Below, piece by piece: positions 35,966 through 47,362 of a stretch of 64,000 nt of DNA (the stretch's first letter is position 1; the number at the start of each line of letters is the position of its first letter). The notes below the pieces were generated by a model. It saw nothing but the letters and a program-made list of their open reading frames with translations. It did no database searches and had not been told where the DNA came from. Origin of the DNA: Herminiimonas arsenitoxidans (GTDB lineage Bacteria; Pseudomonadota; Gammaproteobacteria; Burkholderiales; Burkholderiaceae_D); contig NZ_LT671418.1 of assembly GCF_900130075.1 (NCBI RefSeq), forward strand, positions 868,001-932,000, in the 5' to 3' direction. Made by a program: the position numbers and the translations under genes.

Positions 35966-36937
35966 ATGCATCCTTCAGAAGTCCTCTTTCAAGGCAAATG
36001 TCCGCCGGTTTCTATCCCGGTATGTGATCACTATGCCGGTTCCGAAAAATTGATGCGCAAATCCCTGGCGCTACAAAAGGAACTAGGTCCAGTCTTCGAC
36101 ATTACATTTGATTGTGAAGATGGCGCAGCACATGGCAATGAAGCCGCCCATGCGCATTTGCTCGGCACACTCGTTGCCGGCGAAGAAAATCTATACGGCC
36201 GAATCGGTGCTCGTGTACACGACGTCACCAGCGAATTCTTCGAGCAGGATATCGAAATTATTCTGCAACACGCAGCGCAACGACTGGCCTATCTAGTCGT
36301 GCCTAAAGTCGATAGTGTTGCCGATGTAGAAAACGCGATTACGCTCATCAATCATCATGCGAAGAAACAAGGCCGCGACAACTTACCCGTCCACGTCTTG
36401 ATAGAAACGCATGGCGCACTCGCCGACTCATCTGCCATTGCCGCTTTACCGCAAGTTGAGTGCTTGTCCTTCGGCGTGATGGATTTTGTTTCTGCTCACT
36501 ACGGTGCCATTCCCGGTAATGCCATGCGCACTCCGGGACAATTCACGCATCCACTATTGGTGCGTGCCAAGCTGGAAATCGCAGCCGCCTGCCATGCTCA
36601 TGGCAAAACACCGTCGCACAATGTCACGACCGAAATCAACGACACCTCCGTCGTTGCAAGCGACGCGCATCGCGCCGCCGCTGAATTTGGCTATACACGG
36701 ATGTGGAGCATCCATCCGAACCAGATCAAACCGATTTTGAAATCATTTGCACCACGACTATCCGAAGTGAACGAGGCGGCAGAAATACTGTCGCAAGCAC
36801 AAGCCGTTCAATGGGGCCCGATACAACACAATGGAAAGCTGCACGATCGCGCCAGCTACCGTTATTACTGGACGATATTGCAGCGTGCGCAGGCCAGCGG
36901 AATACCGCTGCCTGAATCCGCACACACTATTTTATGA
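35966..36937 (+). CDS. CoA ester lyase / HpcH-HpaI aldolase family protein
   Basis: Protein of 323 residues from the ATG at 35966 (MHPSEVLFQGKCPPVSIPVC). An earlier start at 35897 lies in the mdh terminator and is unlikely. It has the CitE-like TIM-barrel features: ITFDCEDGAAHGNEAAH with metal-binding acidic residues, a conserved Arg in IGARVHDV, VVPKVDS and LIETHGAL. Relatives act on malyl-CoA, citramalyl-CoA or citryl-CoA. The exact substrate cannot be read from sequence. The position between mdh and acnA fits a link to TCA or glyoxylate chemistry. MctE/CitE/malyl-CoA lyase are all possible. Confidence 0.82.
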   Translation: MHPSEVLFQGKCPPVSIPVCDHYAGSEKLMRKSLALQKELGPVFDITFDCEDGAAHGNEAAHAHLLGTLVAGEENLYGRIGARVHDVTSEFFEQDIEIILQHAAQRLAYLVVPKVDSVADVENAITLINHHAKKQGRDNLPVHVLIETHGALADSSAIAALPQVECLSFGVMDFVSAHYGAIPGNAMRTPGQFTHPLLVRAKLEIAAACHAHGKTPSHNVTTEINDTSVVASDAHRAAAEFGYTRMWSIHPNQIKPILKSFAPRLSEVNEAAEILSQAQAVQWGPIQHNGKLHDRASYRYYWTILQRAQASGIPLPESAHTIL

Positions 36938-36995
36938 ATACAGCTTCCTCTGCAGAAAAATTACTGCAGTTGAATCAATTACTGGAGATTCCGGC

Positions 36996-37490
36996 ATGAA
37001 AAAAATACTCTGCGCATTTCTGATGATCGGCATGTCGTCGGCAATCGCTCCGGCTTTTGCACAATCAAGCGCCGCAAGCTCAAGCACGACCACCAAAAAA
37101 CCAGTTAAAAAAGCAGTCAAGAAAGCTGCTGTCGTTGCAGCACCTGCTGCTGCCGCTGTTGCCGATGATGATAATCAGGAAGATCTCGGCGAAGCCAATA
37201 TCGAAGGCTCTGCCGTTACTAACTTCAGCTGCGAGCTTGGTAACAAGGTCACCATCTACACCAACGATAACGACGACAAACACATCGCCATCCGCTGGAA
37301 AGACAAAGTCCATCGTTTAGGCCGCATCGGTACCAGCACCGGTGCCAACCGTTTTGAAAATCGTAAAGCAGGTCTGGTATGGATCAACATTCCATCCAAA
37401 GCCATGCTGCTCGACTCAAAGAAAGGCCAGCAATTGGCCAATGAATGCAGAAATCCAGAACAAGCAAAAGCACAAGCTGCAAAAGGTTGA
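36996..37490 (+). CDS. Secreted MliC-like protein (possible C-type lysozyme inhibitor fold)
   Basis: A 164-residue protein with a signal peptide (MKKILCAFLMIGMSSAIA, cut after FAQ) and a GGAG Shine-Dalgarno. An Ala/Lys/Ser-rich low-complexity linker covers about 25-60. The C-terminal domain has FSCELGNKVTIYTND, an aromatic-basic core, TGANRFENRKAGLVWINIP and a final Cys in ANECRN. This pattern (xCxxG..V.IY.N, ..TGA.RFE, .LVW) resembles the MliC/PliC fold, in which the two Cys form a disulfide. It is a resemblance seen by eye, not a search result. The location between the CoA ester lyase and acnA has no obvious reason. Confidence 0.6.
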   Translation: MKKILCAFLMIGMSSAIAPAFAQSSAASSSTTTKKPVKKAVKKAAVVAAPAAAAVADDDNQEDLGEANIEGSAVTNFSCELGNKVTIYTNDNDDKHIAIRWKDKVHRLGRIGTSTGANRFENRKAGLVWINIPSKAMLLDSKKGQQLANECRNPEQAKAQAAKG

Positions 37491-37579
37491 ATAGTTACAG
37501 CGATGCCGCAAGCCGCCGCCGAAATCTGACGGCATCGTGCATTAAATTTCGTATCGGTTATTAGTATTAAGGAGAAATC

Positions 37580-40303
<2,724 letters not shown>

Positions 40304-40341
40304 GTTGACTTTATTCCATGCGCTTCCTGCGCATGAAATGC

Positions 40342-40377
40342 AAAAAGCCGCATGAATTATTCATGCGGCTTTTTTAA
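40342..40377 (+). terminator. Terminator of acnA
   Basis: Stem AAAAGCCGCATGAAT / ATTCATGCGGCTTTT with a minimal loop, followed by six T. A textbook rho-independent terminator 40 bp after the acnA stop. Confidence 0.92.
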
Positions 40378-40486
40378 TGTGTGGACGATATCTACACGCA
40401 TCATGCTCAAAGTCGCATGCAAGCACTTGGTGCCGGTGTAATCCACTACAATACAAGTTCATCTTCCTTCTGCAGATTATTCATTC

Positions 40487-41737
40487 ATGCGTCGTCCGTC
40501 CAAAAATACTAGCCAGAAACTGTCTGCCGACAGCCAACGATTGGCAACGCTCGCCCAAGCCATCATTCAAGCGGCAAGCCGCCTGGAAGAACGTAACTGG
40601 GAGCGGCAATTGGATACATTGCTGCGCAAGCTGTTAAAGAATGATCATCAAGACACCATCGATGCTGCACTCGATCATTTATTCAAACAGGAATCTGCTG
40701 CCTACGATGCCTTGATGGAATGCGCGGAAGCCGCCAGCGAATCCTGTCAGATCGAACAAGATGGCGTACTTTATGATGCATTGCTGATTGCGATGCCGAT
40801 ATTGGCGTGGACACGCTTTTCCATTGCCTCCGGCGCGATACCGACAGACGTGACGACGACCTTGTCCGCACATTTGCACGCACACATGCTGGCAACGGAG
40901 ACCAAAATGGTCATGGCATCTGCCCTATTTTCTATTGATCAATTGCCACGCAACCATGCAGAAACCTTCGCCTTCACACACCGCATGGCGCAAGCTGCAT
41001 TAAAAGGTGCGGCACTGAAGCAACCTACACAAGCACCCGAAACAGCGCCCTTCCTCGCCGATACACGCTATCTGCTGGCCGTTGTCACTGCCGTCGCAGG
41101 CGAACCGCTATTCCGCTGGCAGGCATCAGCCAATCTGGCAGAACGCGATGAAGCATTGGCGCAATGGAATGCGCAAGCGATGCCGAATATCGCACGCTTG
41201 CTGCCAGGCTGCGGTATTGAATTATTACTGCCAGAAGCCTACTTCGTTGCCTGTCGCGAAGGCGACAAGCAAATCCGGCCAGCATCAATACGTGCGGCCG
41301 TGCATTACCTGACGCATACGTTGAACGTAGAGCCTAGTGCATTGCAGGCAATTATCGGCAGCTTTGGCGAAGAATCTACAGACGGCCGCGTCGATGAATA
41401 TCGTATCGGCTTTACGCTGGAAAAAGATACTGATGTGGTTTACGGCATTGTATGGCCGCTGTATGGCGAGGAAGATGATGCAGAGCTGCAGTATCGCAGC
41501 GTTGAAACATCAACCGATCCGGTGATCTCTGCCGACATCGAACGCAAGTCGCCAATTGAAGAAATTCTCGCCCTACTTGAAGAATGCGGCATCGTGAATG
41601 TCAAACGCCACACCGAATGCTTTGCAATGGAGTTCTGCGACGATTGCGGCTCACCGCTCTACGCTGATATGAATGCAGAATTGGTCCATGCAGAAATGCC
41701 GGAAGGCGCACCCGCAGGATCAACCCATCTGCACTAA
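40487..41737 (+). CDS. DUF2863 family protein
   Basis: A 416-residue soluble protein of unknown function, without signal peptide or membrane segments. The N-terminal third is helical and charged. The middle has LPRNHAETFAFTHRM and ADTRYLLAVVTAVAGEPLFRWQ. The C-terminus has a CDDCG pair (EFCDDCGSPLYADMN) that, with an earlier Cys (HTECFAME), could bind a metal as a small zinc ribbon. I recognise it as DUF2863, found mainly in betaproteobacteria. A -10-like TACAAT lies about 35 bp upstream. It stands alone between acnA and the convergent CYTH gene. Confidence 0.78.
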   Translation: MRRPSKNTSQKLSADSQRLATLAQAIIQAASRLEERNWERQLDTLLRKLLKNDHQDTIDAALDHLFKQESAAYDALMECAEAASESCQIEQDGVLYDALLIAMPILAWTRFSIASGAIPTDVTTTLSAHLHAHMLATETKMVMASALFSIDQLPRNHAETFAFTHRMAQAALKGAALKQPTQAPETAPFLADTRYLLAVVTAVAGEPLFRWQASANLAERDEALAQWNAQAMPNIARLLPGCGIELLLPEAYFVACREGDKQIRPASIRAAVHYLTHTLNVEPSALQAIIGSFGEESTDGRVDEYRIGFTLEKDTDVVYGIVWPLYGEEDDAELQYRSVETSTDPVISADIERKSPIEEILALLEECGIVNVKRHTECFAMEFCDDCGSPLYADMNAELVHAEMPEGAPAGSTHLH

Positions 41738-41765
41738 GATTCGCGCGCCATCTATTAAGCCAGAT

Positions 41766-42230
41766 TTACCAAGCGGTAAATGGGTGGCGCAATAAATTGG
41801 CATTGAAATAGCGCGGGTCGTCCGTCACTTCTTCGGCGACCCAATCAGGCTTACTGAAGACCTGCCCTTCACTCTCCAGCTCGATCTCGGCCACAACCAA
41901 ACCTTGGTTATCGCCAAAGAATTCATCTACTTCCCACACCAGACCATCGTGAACAATACGTGTACGCGTTTTTTCGATCAACGGTCGTTCACACAAGCCA
42001 TTCAGTAACTCATCGGCCTCATTGATGGGAATCGGATATTCCCATTCGCCGCGCGTGATACCGACCATGCGCCCCTTGATCGTCAAGGTCGCCGAAGCAT
42101 CTTCGATGCGCACACGTACGATACGATCGCGATCTGACGACAGATACCCTTGGCGTATTGCAACCGCCTGCCCCAATTTTTTCCAGTCCGTACCGCGCAC
42201 CAGAAATTTTCGTTCTATCTCGACGCTCAT
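41766..42230 (-). CDS. CYTH-domain protein (inorganic triphosphatase-like)
   Basis: A 154-residue protein of the triphosphate tunnel metalloenzyme superfamily. The signature ExExK is at the N-terminus (VEIERKFLV, Glu4, Glu6, Lys8). Later acidic and basic tunnel residues are visible in RIVRVRIED, TLTIKG and WEVDEFFGDNQGLVVAEIELE. Bacterial relatives hydrolyse inorganic triphosphate or thiamine triphosphate. It overlaps the upstream M14 gene by 4 bp and is coupled to it. Confidence 0.88.
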   Translation of the reverse strand: MSVEIERKFLVRGTDWKKLGQAVAIRQGYLSSDRDRIVRVRIEDASATLTIKGRMVGITRGEWEYPIPINEADELLNGLCERPLIEKTRTRIVHDGLVWEVDEFFGDNQGLVVAEIELESEGQVFSKPDWVAEEVTDDPRYFNANLLRHPFTAW

Positions 42231-43360
42231 CTTGCACCACGCTCAAGATGATGCAGAATCGGCGACAGCATTTCTTTACCCAGATTCGCACTGCGCGCAC
42301 CATTCCAGCCGACTTTCGGCTCTGGCAAGCGTGCGTTGTCCTTGAATGGCATCTCTAGCGTCAAGGAAACGCATTTGAATGTATGGCCTATGTATTTGGA
42401 GGCCAGCTTCAACATGTCTGCACGATACTTCCCTGCGCTATATCCAACCTCGGTTTGAAAGTCTTCGCTGGCACGCAAGAATTGCTCGATGAAATTTTCC
42501 TGCTCGCTGGCTTGCTGTGGCGAAAAGCCTTCCAGCATTTCACTACCGGCCACGAAGACATAAGGTAAACCTTCATCACCGTGTATATCGAGAAACAAAT
42601 CACAACCAATTTCATGAATTTTATTTTTTACGTGAAAGACTTCCGGGCTGCTTTCCAGCGTGGGCGTCATCCACTCGCGATTCAGATTGGCACCTGCTGC
42701 ATTGGTGCGCAAATTTCCATGTATCGCACCGTCCGGATTCATGTTCGGAACGATATAGAACACGGCATGTTTCAATAGTTTTTGCGCAAGCGGATTAGCT
42801 TGATCCAGCAAAGCATCCACCATCCCCTCCGCAAACCATTCCGCCATGGTTTCGCCTGGATGTTGGCGCGCGATGACCCAGATTTTTTTCGATGCTGATG
42901 GATCGCCGATTACCAACACATTCATATCGCGACCTTCAACCGTACTACCCAAATCCTCCAGGTGTACCAGTGCAGACATTTGCGCGCGAGCCAGTAAATC
43001 CAGATGGCGTTCCCATGGATATGGCTCGAAGTAAGCGTAATACACGCTGTCGAATTGCGGCGTATGCGCAATCGTCATCACCTTGCCATCGAATGCCGTC
43101 GCAACACGAAACCAATTTTTACGATCGTAACTGGCAACGGCTTGATAATTTTTCCAGCCATCCGGATAAGTTGCTTCACCAGCATTCAGGAAACGCAATG
43201 TACAGCGTTCTCCACGCGCGCCTTGCAGACGGAAATAAAACCATTGCGCAATATCCGCATTGGAATCCTTCCGCAAATTAAGCTCGATAGATTGTGCCGA
43301 ATCAGCGCGCAGCACATCAATTGCGCCGGCATCGAAATGGGAACTGATTTTGATAGTCAT
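42227..43360 (-). CDS. M14-family metallocarboxypeptidase (cytosolic carboxypeptidase type)
   Basis: A 377-residue zinc peptidase without a signal peptide. The N-terminal beta-sandwich (FYFRLQGARGERCTLRFLNA) is the accessory domain that marks the cytosolic carboxypeptidase branch. Zinc ligands are His167 and Glu170 (RQHPGETMAEW) and His260 (LDIHGDEGLPY). The catalytic Glu is about 336 in SLTLEMPFKD. Eukaryotic relatives trim glutamates; the bacterial substrates are mostly unknown. The ATG at 43360 is preferred over the GTG just before it. It is cotranscribed with the CYTH gene. Confidence 0.9.
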   Translation of the reverse strand: MTIKISSHFDAGAIDVLRADSAQSIELNLRKDSNADIAQWFYFRLQGARGERCTLRFLNAGEATYPDGWKNYQAVASYDRKNWFRVATAFDGKVMTIAHTPQFDSVYYAYFEPYPWERHLDLLARAQMSALVHLEDLGSTVEGRDMNVLVIGDPSASKKIWVIARQHPGETMAEWFAEGMVDALLDQANPLAQKLLKHAVFYIVPNMNPDGAIHGNLRTNAAGANLNREWMTPTLESSPEVFHVKNKIHEIGCDLFLDIHGDEGLPYVFVAGSEMLEGFSPQQASEQENFIEQFLRASEDFQTEVGYSAGKYRADMLKLASKYIGHTFKCVSLTLEMPFKDNARLPEPKVGWNGARSANLGKEMLSPILHHLERGAR

Positions 43361-43685
43361 CACTTATTTCCGAATGGTTGGCTTGATCATGGCCAACAGG
43401 ATATCGTAAAGCCGTTGATTGTTGCTGCGGTATTGGATTTTTTGAAGAAGTTGAGAAGCCGAATATATGACTCAACTAGGTAATGCGGAAAATTGGTGCC
43501 GGTATATTTTCGAACCGCCGGCTCCGGTAATTGCAACGAATGTTATAGCGCATAGACAGATATGGATATCGGACACGTCTGATTATCACGTAGGACAAGT
43601 GGTAGCGGAACGTTCATATCGGCAATACATGCATTGCAATAATTTTTCTCGTGAAATATAAGGACTGTATCCCGCCAAACAAACT
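43361..43685. other. Gene-free stretch between the M14 gene and the NarM-like gene
   Basis: These 325 bp carry the start region of the M14-CYTH operon. A 64-codon plus-strand frame (43467-43661) has no Shine-Dalgarno and no family resemblance, and I do not call it. An imperfect inverted repeat TTGGC..GCCAA lies near 43377-43396. Nothing else is evident. Confidence 0.5.
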
Positions 43686-44150
43686 TCAGACCAGACCAAA
43701 CTCTTTCATCGCCGGCATGAGGTTGGCATTCTTGTGTCCAGAGCGCGTTAGCTTGATCAATGCGAATCGCTGCAGATCACTCAAAGAGCGCCACTGCGCT
43801 AGTGTAGGTAACGGCAGAGCAAGCTCCGTAAGGCTGACAATCACTGGCGGTGGGATCATCTGCGTATTTTTCCAGGCAGGCGATGCATCAATTTCTACAG
43901 ATTCAATTGCTGCATCCGGATTATCAGCATGCGGTGCCAGCATCGCGGTCAAACACTCACGATAGACGCGCTGCTCTACTTCAGATGAACATGGCAGGGT
44001 CACCAGTAACTCGCGCTCGTCACGACTCAATGTAATCCATGCAGTGAGAGAAATTCTAATGCCACACGCATCCAGATTGAAACGCATGACCATAGGAATA
44101 CGGCGCAATGGATAGCGTCCATCTTGTTCGAAGTCAAAAAGCCCCTGCAT
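43686..44150 (-). CDS. Nitrate reductase-associated (NarM-like) protein
   Basis: A 154-residue cytoplasmic protein. The N-terminus FDFEQDGRYPLRRIPMVMRF, then LDACGIRISLTAWITLSRDER and LPCSSEVEQRVYREC, match the pattern I know for the nitrate-reductase-associated family (NarM). In cyanobacteria NarM is needed for assimilatory nitrate reductase activity. No nitrate reductase gene is in the window. It lies 96 bp after the ModA-like gene on the same strand, and both have a molybdenum/nitrate theme, so they may work together. Confidence 0.72.
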   Translation of the reverse strand: MQGLFDFEQDGRYPLRRIPMVMRFNLDACGIRISLTAWITLSRDERELLVTLPCSSEVEQRVYRECLTAMLAPHADNPDAAIESVEIDASPAWKNTQMIPPPVIVSLTELALPLPTLAQWRSLSDLQRFALIKLTRSGHKNANLMPAMKEFGLV

Positions 44151-44246
44151 GATTAAACGATGCCGCCAATAACAAATGTCTCTGCTCGACTGACTACATC
44201 TTGAGTCGTACTGTTCTTCATTCTTTTCTTCTAAAACCGTTATGTT

Positions 44247-44972
44247 TCATCGCTCGTTAAAGCCATGTCTTTTCAAAATCTCCTGCCCTGCCGATGACAG
44301 AACAAAATGTACAAAGCGCTTTCCTTCTTCAGATTGCGAAGCTGCTGCAATCCCGTAAGCACTGCGCACATTCAAGTCATCCGGTATCTGCACCACATTC
44401 AGTTCCGGCAAGGTGTGCTTCGTTACAAGAGCATTGGTGCGATACATGATATAGACATCGGCTTTATCGTCTTCAAAAGCAGTAATGTAAGGCAGCTTCT
44501 CGCCAGCTACCGGCATGCTTGCGCCAGATAATTTCAAAACCTTGGCATTGAGTGTTTGATAAAACCCTGACTGCTGTTTATCTGCATTCCGAAAAAACTG
44601 CCAAGTGTAATCACCCATAGGATCACTTAACGGCGTAGAAGTCGCCACACGCACCGTCGGATTCGCCAGCAATGCCAACAGATTATCTTCACGCACATCC
44701 AACTGCGGCCGCGCAAGCACACACAAGTCGTTATGCGTAAATACCGTTGATGCCGCCAGCAGCTTTTTCTGTGCAAGCGCTTCAGTATGATCAGTCGATG
44801 CCGAAGCGAATACATCCACTTTGGCACCCGCTTCTATCTCTTGCCTCAACTTCCCCGACGGACCGTACTCCGCCGTAAAGGCAGTACCACCTTGCGCCTG
44901 ATAAGCAACGATGATTTCATCCATCGCAGTGCGCAAACTACCGGCGGCTAACAGTAATGGTGGATTGATCAT
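44247..44972 (-). CDS. ModA-like substrate-binding protein without signal peptide
   Basis: A 241-residue type 2 periplasmic-binding-protein fold. The molybdate-binding family pattern is visible: LLAAGSLRTAMDEI, EYGPSGKLRQEIEAGAKVDV, FASASTDH, and a C-terminal FVLSSAGQEILKRHGF. The striking point is that the mature domain begins almost at the ATG. I read the upstream frame and found no hydrophobic signal sequence or earlier ATG. It may be a cytoplasmic sensor, or a gene that has lost its 5' end. No modB or modC is nearby. Confidence 0.78.
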   Translation of the reverse strand: MINPPLLLAAGSLRTAMDEIIVAYQAQGGTAFTAEYGPSGKLRQEIEAGAKVDVFASASTDHTEALAQKKLLAASTVFTHNDLCVLARPQLDVREDNLLALLANPTVRVATSTPLSDPMGDYTWQFFRNADKQQSGFYQTLNAKVLKLSGASMPVAGEKLPYITAFEDDKADVYIMYRTNALVTKHTLPELNVVQIPDDLNVRSAYGIAAASQSEEGKRFVHFVLSSAGQEILKRHGFNER

Positions 44973-45623
44973 CAATGAGGTTTCTGCCTGCCCTATAAAG
45001 GAATGAGTTGAATCACCATGATCATTACTGTTGTGAACATTTTGGCAAATATTTTCATCAAAACAGAGAGTGCATGGCCAACTTGCCTGCCATAGTACGC
45101 ATCATTTCAAACATCTCCAATATGCGTATCTTTGCATATAGGCAGCCTCGGCATCCCTGAGATAAGCGCACTGTCAGGAATCTTCGATATATCGCTAACC
45201 AGCGTCAAAAAATCCGTAACTCTTTGATTTAATTGATCTGCGTACAGGGATTCGAACACGCCACATCACCTTGCACCCGATGGATCAGAGCGTCTCAATA
45301 GAGAAAAATTTTGACTGAGTTCTAGCTTGTGAAAATTAGATGTTTCCATTTTCACACCACATCGCAGTGAATTTTAGAGTTATAAAATTCCTGTTCCTGC
45401 TTGCTTCTAATGCACTTCGGCATAAGCTCGGCGTAAGTTAGTGTGAGTAGTATCAAGTTGCATAAAACAAGAATTACACGTCTGCCACAAGAAGAAGCTA
45501 GGAATGTCGTCCTCACCTAAAAAGCCTCCGTGGCATTGAAACTTGTCGTTTTTTAAGTCCAATCTGCATCCTGCCAAGCAAAAAAATGAAGGCGAGACAG
45601 ATCATTTGCGTGGAGACCGCGAT
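44973..45623. other. 650-bp stretch without a convincing gene
   Basis: AT-rich spacer between the divergent ModA-like and chemoreceptor genes. It includes a 25-codon frame near 45018 that I do not call, and a tRNA-Pro-like fragment at 45249-45278. Promoters for both neighbours must lie here, but no strong consensus pair stands out. Confidence 0.55.
45249..45278 (-). repeat. Possible tRNA-Pro 3' fragment
   Basis: Two blocks match the tRNA-Pro gene at 48411-48487 in the same order and strand. An 11-bp block covers the T loop (GATTCGAACAC on the plus strand) and a 10-bp block covers the anticodon arm (CCTTGCACCC). The spacing is 9 bp instead of 6. The acceptor end does not match. It could be a decayed att-type remnant or chance. 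Confidence 0.3.
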
Positions 45624-47321
45624 ATGTTCAGGAATAAAAACAAAAGTTTTCCCCGATGGCTAACACGGGCTGCGACGCTGTTAACAGCAGTCGCTGCGGG
45701 AGTCGGATTAGCGCTCGGCACCTGGCAATTAACTGACAGCACATTGGCATTACCTTGGCTGCTGTTGATAACCGCATTGGTCAGCGCCGGCTTGCTCGAT
45801 GTGCTGCATCATCGCGGCGGTGGCAAGAGCCTGGACTTTGTTAACAAGGTAGGCAGCGAAATTGATCACATCATGATCGGTGCTGCCGAGACTTCTTTTT
45901 TCGTCGATTCAATCAAGAACAAAATTGCGCAAGATGTACAGGCAGCTAATGGCATCGTTGCCGGCTCAGAACAAAATGCCAGCACCACTGAACAAATTGC
46001 CGCCAATGCTGAGCGTGCATCACAAGTTGCTGCCGAAGTACGCACCGAAAGCGTCGCTGGCCGTGCTGAAGTCAATCTGGGACTAGAACAAATCAGTAAG
46101 GCGCGCGATGATGCACAAGCAGCATCAGAAATGATGCGCGTACTACAAGACAAATCGCGCCGCATTCATGGCATCACTGAAGTCATCAGCGAAATTGCTG
46201 CTCGCACCAATCTGCTGGCACTCAATGCTGCCATCGAAGCGGCTCGTGCCGGAGAACATGGCCGAGGTTTTGCCGTGGTTGCTGGCGAAGTGCGACAACT
46301 GGCGCAGCGAACCAAGGAGGCAACCGATGATATCGGCTCCATGGTAAGCGCCATCAATGTCGAGGCAGAACGAGCCACTGCCGGCATGCATGCACTCAGT
46401 AGCAAGGTGATGGAAGCTTCGCAGAACGTAGAACGGGTACATGGATTTCTTGGCAATATCGAGCGTGCCGCTAGCAGCTCCGAAGAAGAGATACAACAAA
46501 TTGCACAAGCCTCGCGTGAACATGTAGAAACCACTCATAGAATTGCAGCAGCCATTCTGAAAATCCGCGACGGCATGCTGGCGACAGATACAGAATTGCC
46601 GCGCGTTGCGGCATCAGCGATGGCCTTGTCGGAACGTGCCGAAGTAGTTTACGACGCAATCGCCGAAAGCGGAGCAGCTACCCAGCACGATCAGATCCGT
46701 CTCGTTGCAAGCGAGGCAGCACGTCAAATTGGAACGATGTTTGAACAAGCCATCGCTAACGGACGTATCACTCGCGAAGCGTTGTTTGACCGTCAGTATC
46801 GGCCATTAGTGAATACGTCACCGCCCAAGCACACGACTCAATTCGACGCTTTCACAGATCGTGTTTTACCGGAGATACAAGAACCAATACTGAATGCGAT
46901 GCCGCAACTGGCTTATGCCGGGGCCGTCGATGACAACGGTTACTTCCCTACCCATAACCGGAAATTTTCCAAGCCACTGACCGGCGACTACGATGTCGAT
47001 CTGGTGAATAACCGCACCAAACGCATCTTCACCGATCGCACCGGCAAGCGCTGCGGCTCGAATACCAAACCGTTCTTATTGCAGACTTATAAGCGCGATA
47101 CCGGCGAAGTCATGCACGATTTATCCGTGCCTATTTATGTGTATGGAAAACACTGGGGTGGCTTTCGCATCGGCTACCGTTCCAGTTCGGTAGAGCTTGC
47201 GCAGCCAGCAGCAGTTGTGACGATTGCATCACCGTCAGCAGTCAGAGCACCGTTGCGAGTTGCAGATCGTGCGGAGGTTAAGCAGCCACAAGTTGCTCGC
47301 ATTTCCGCGAGAAGATCCTGA
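45624..47321 (+). CDS. Methyl-accepting chemotaxis protein with C-terminal sensor-like domain
   Basis: A 565-residue receptor from the ATG at 45624, which has a GGAG Shine-Dalgarno; a TTG 81 bp upstream is less likely. Two membrane segments lie at about 15-33 and 42-62 with only a few residues outside, so there is no periplasmic sensor. The signalling domain follows (about 95-345) with the conserved hairpin tip [19 protein letters not shown]. After it comes a domain (about 380-545) with [41 protein letters not shown] and [11 protein letters not shown]. This looks like a cytoplasmic Cache- or PAS-like sensor placed after the signalling domain. The ligand is unknown. Confidence 0.9.
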   Translation: MFRNKNKSFPRWLTRAATLLTAVAAGVGLALGTWQLTDSTLALPWLLLITALVSAGLLDVLHHRGGGKSLDFVNKVGSEIDHIMIGAAETSFFVDSIKNKIAQDVQAANGIVAGSEQNASTTEQIAANAERASQVAAEVRTESVAGRAEVNLGLEQISKARDDAQAASEMMRVLQDKSRRIHGITEVISEIAARTNLLALNAAIEAARAGEHGRGFAVVAGEVRQLAQRTKEATDDIGSMVSAINVEAERATAGMHALSSKVMEASQNVERVHGFLGNIERAASSSEEEIQQIAQASREHVETTHRIAAAILKIRDGMLATDTELPRVAASAMALSERAEVVYDAIAESGAATQHDQIRLVASEAARQIGTMFEQAIANGRITREALFDRQYRPLVNTSPPKHTTQFDAFTDRVLPEIQEPILNAMPQLAYAGAVDDNGYFPTHNRKFSKPLTGDYDVDLVNNRTKRIFTDRTGKRCGSNTKPFLLQTYKRDTGEVMHDLSVPIYVYGKHWGGFRIGYRSSSVELAQPAAVVTIASPSAVRAPLRVADRAEVKQPQVARISARRS

Positions 47322-47362
47322 TCGGGGCTAACTGATTGATTCGATCAATGCGCTATTAGAAA

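Noticed and set aside
43467..43661. 64-codon plus-strand frame in the gap beside the M14 gene
   Set aside because: No Shine-Dalgarno, no signal peptide, no domain, and low-probability composition. Chance ORF more likely.
45018..45095. 25-codon frame starting MIITVVNILANIFI in the ModA-chemoreceptor gap
   Set aside because: Hydrophobic start is suggestive of a small membrane peptide, but there is no ribosome site and no second line of evidence.
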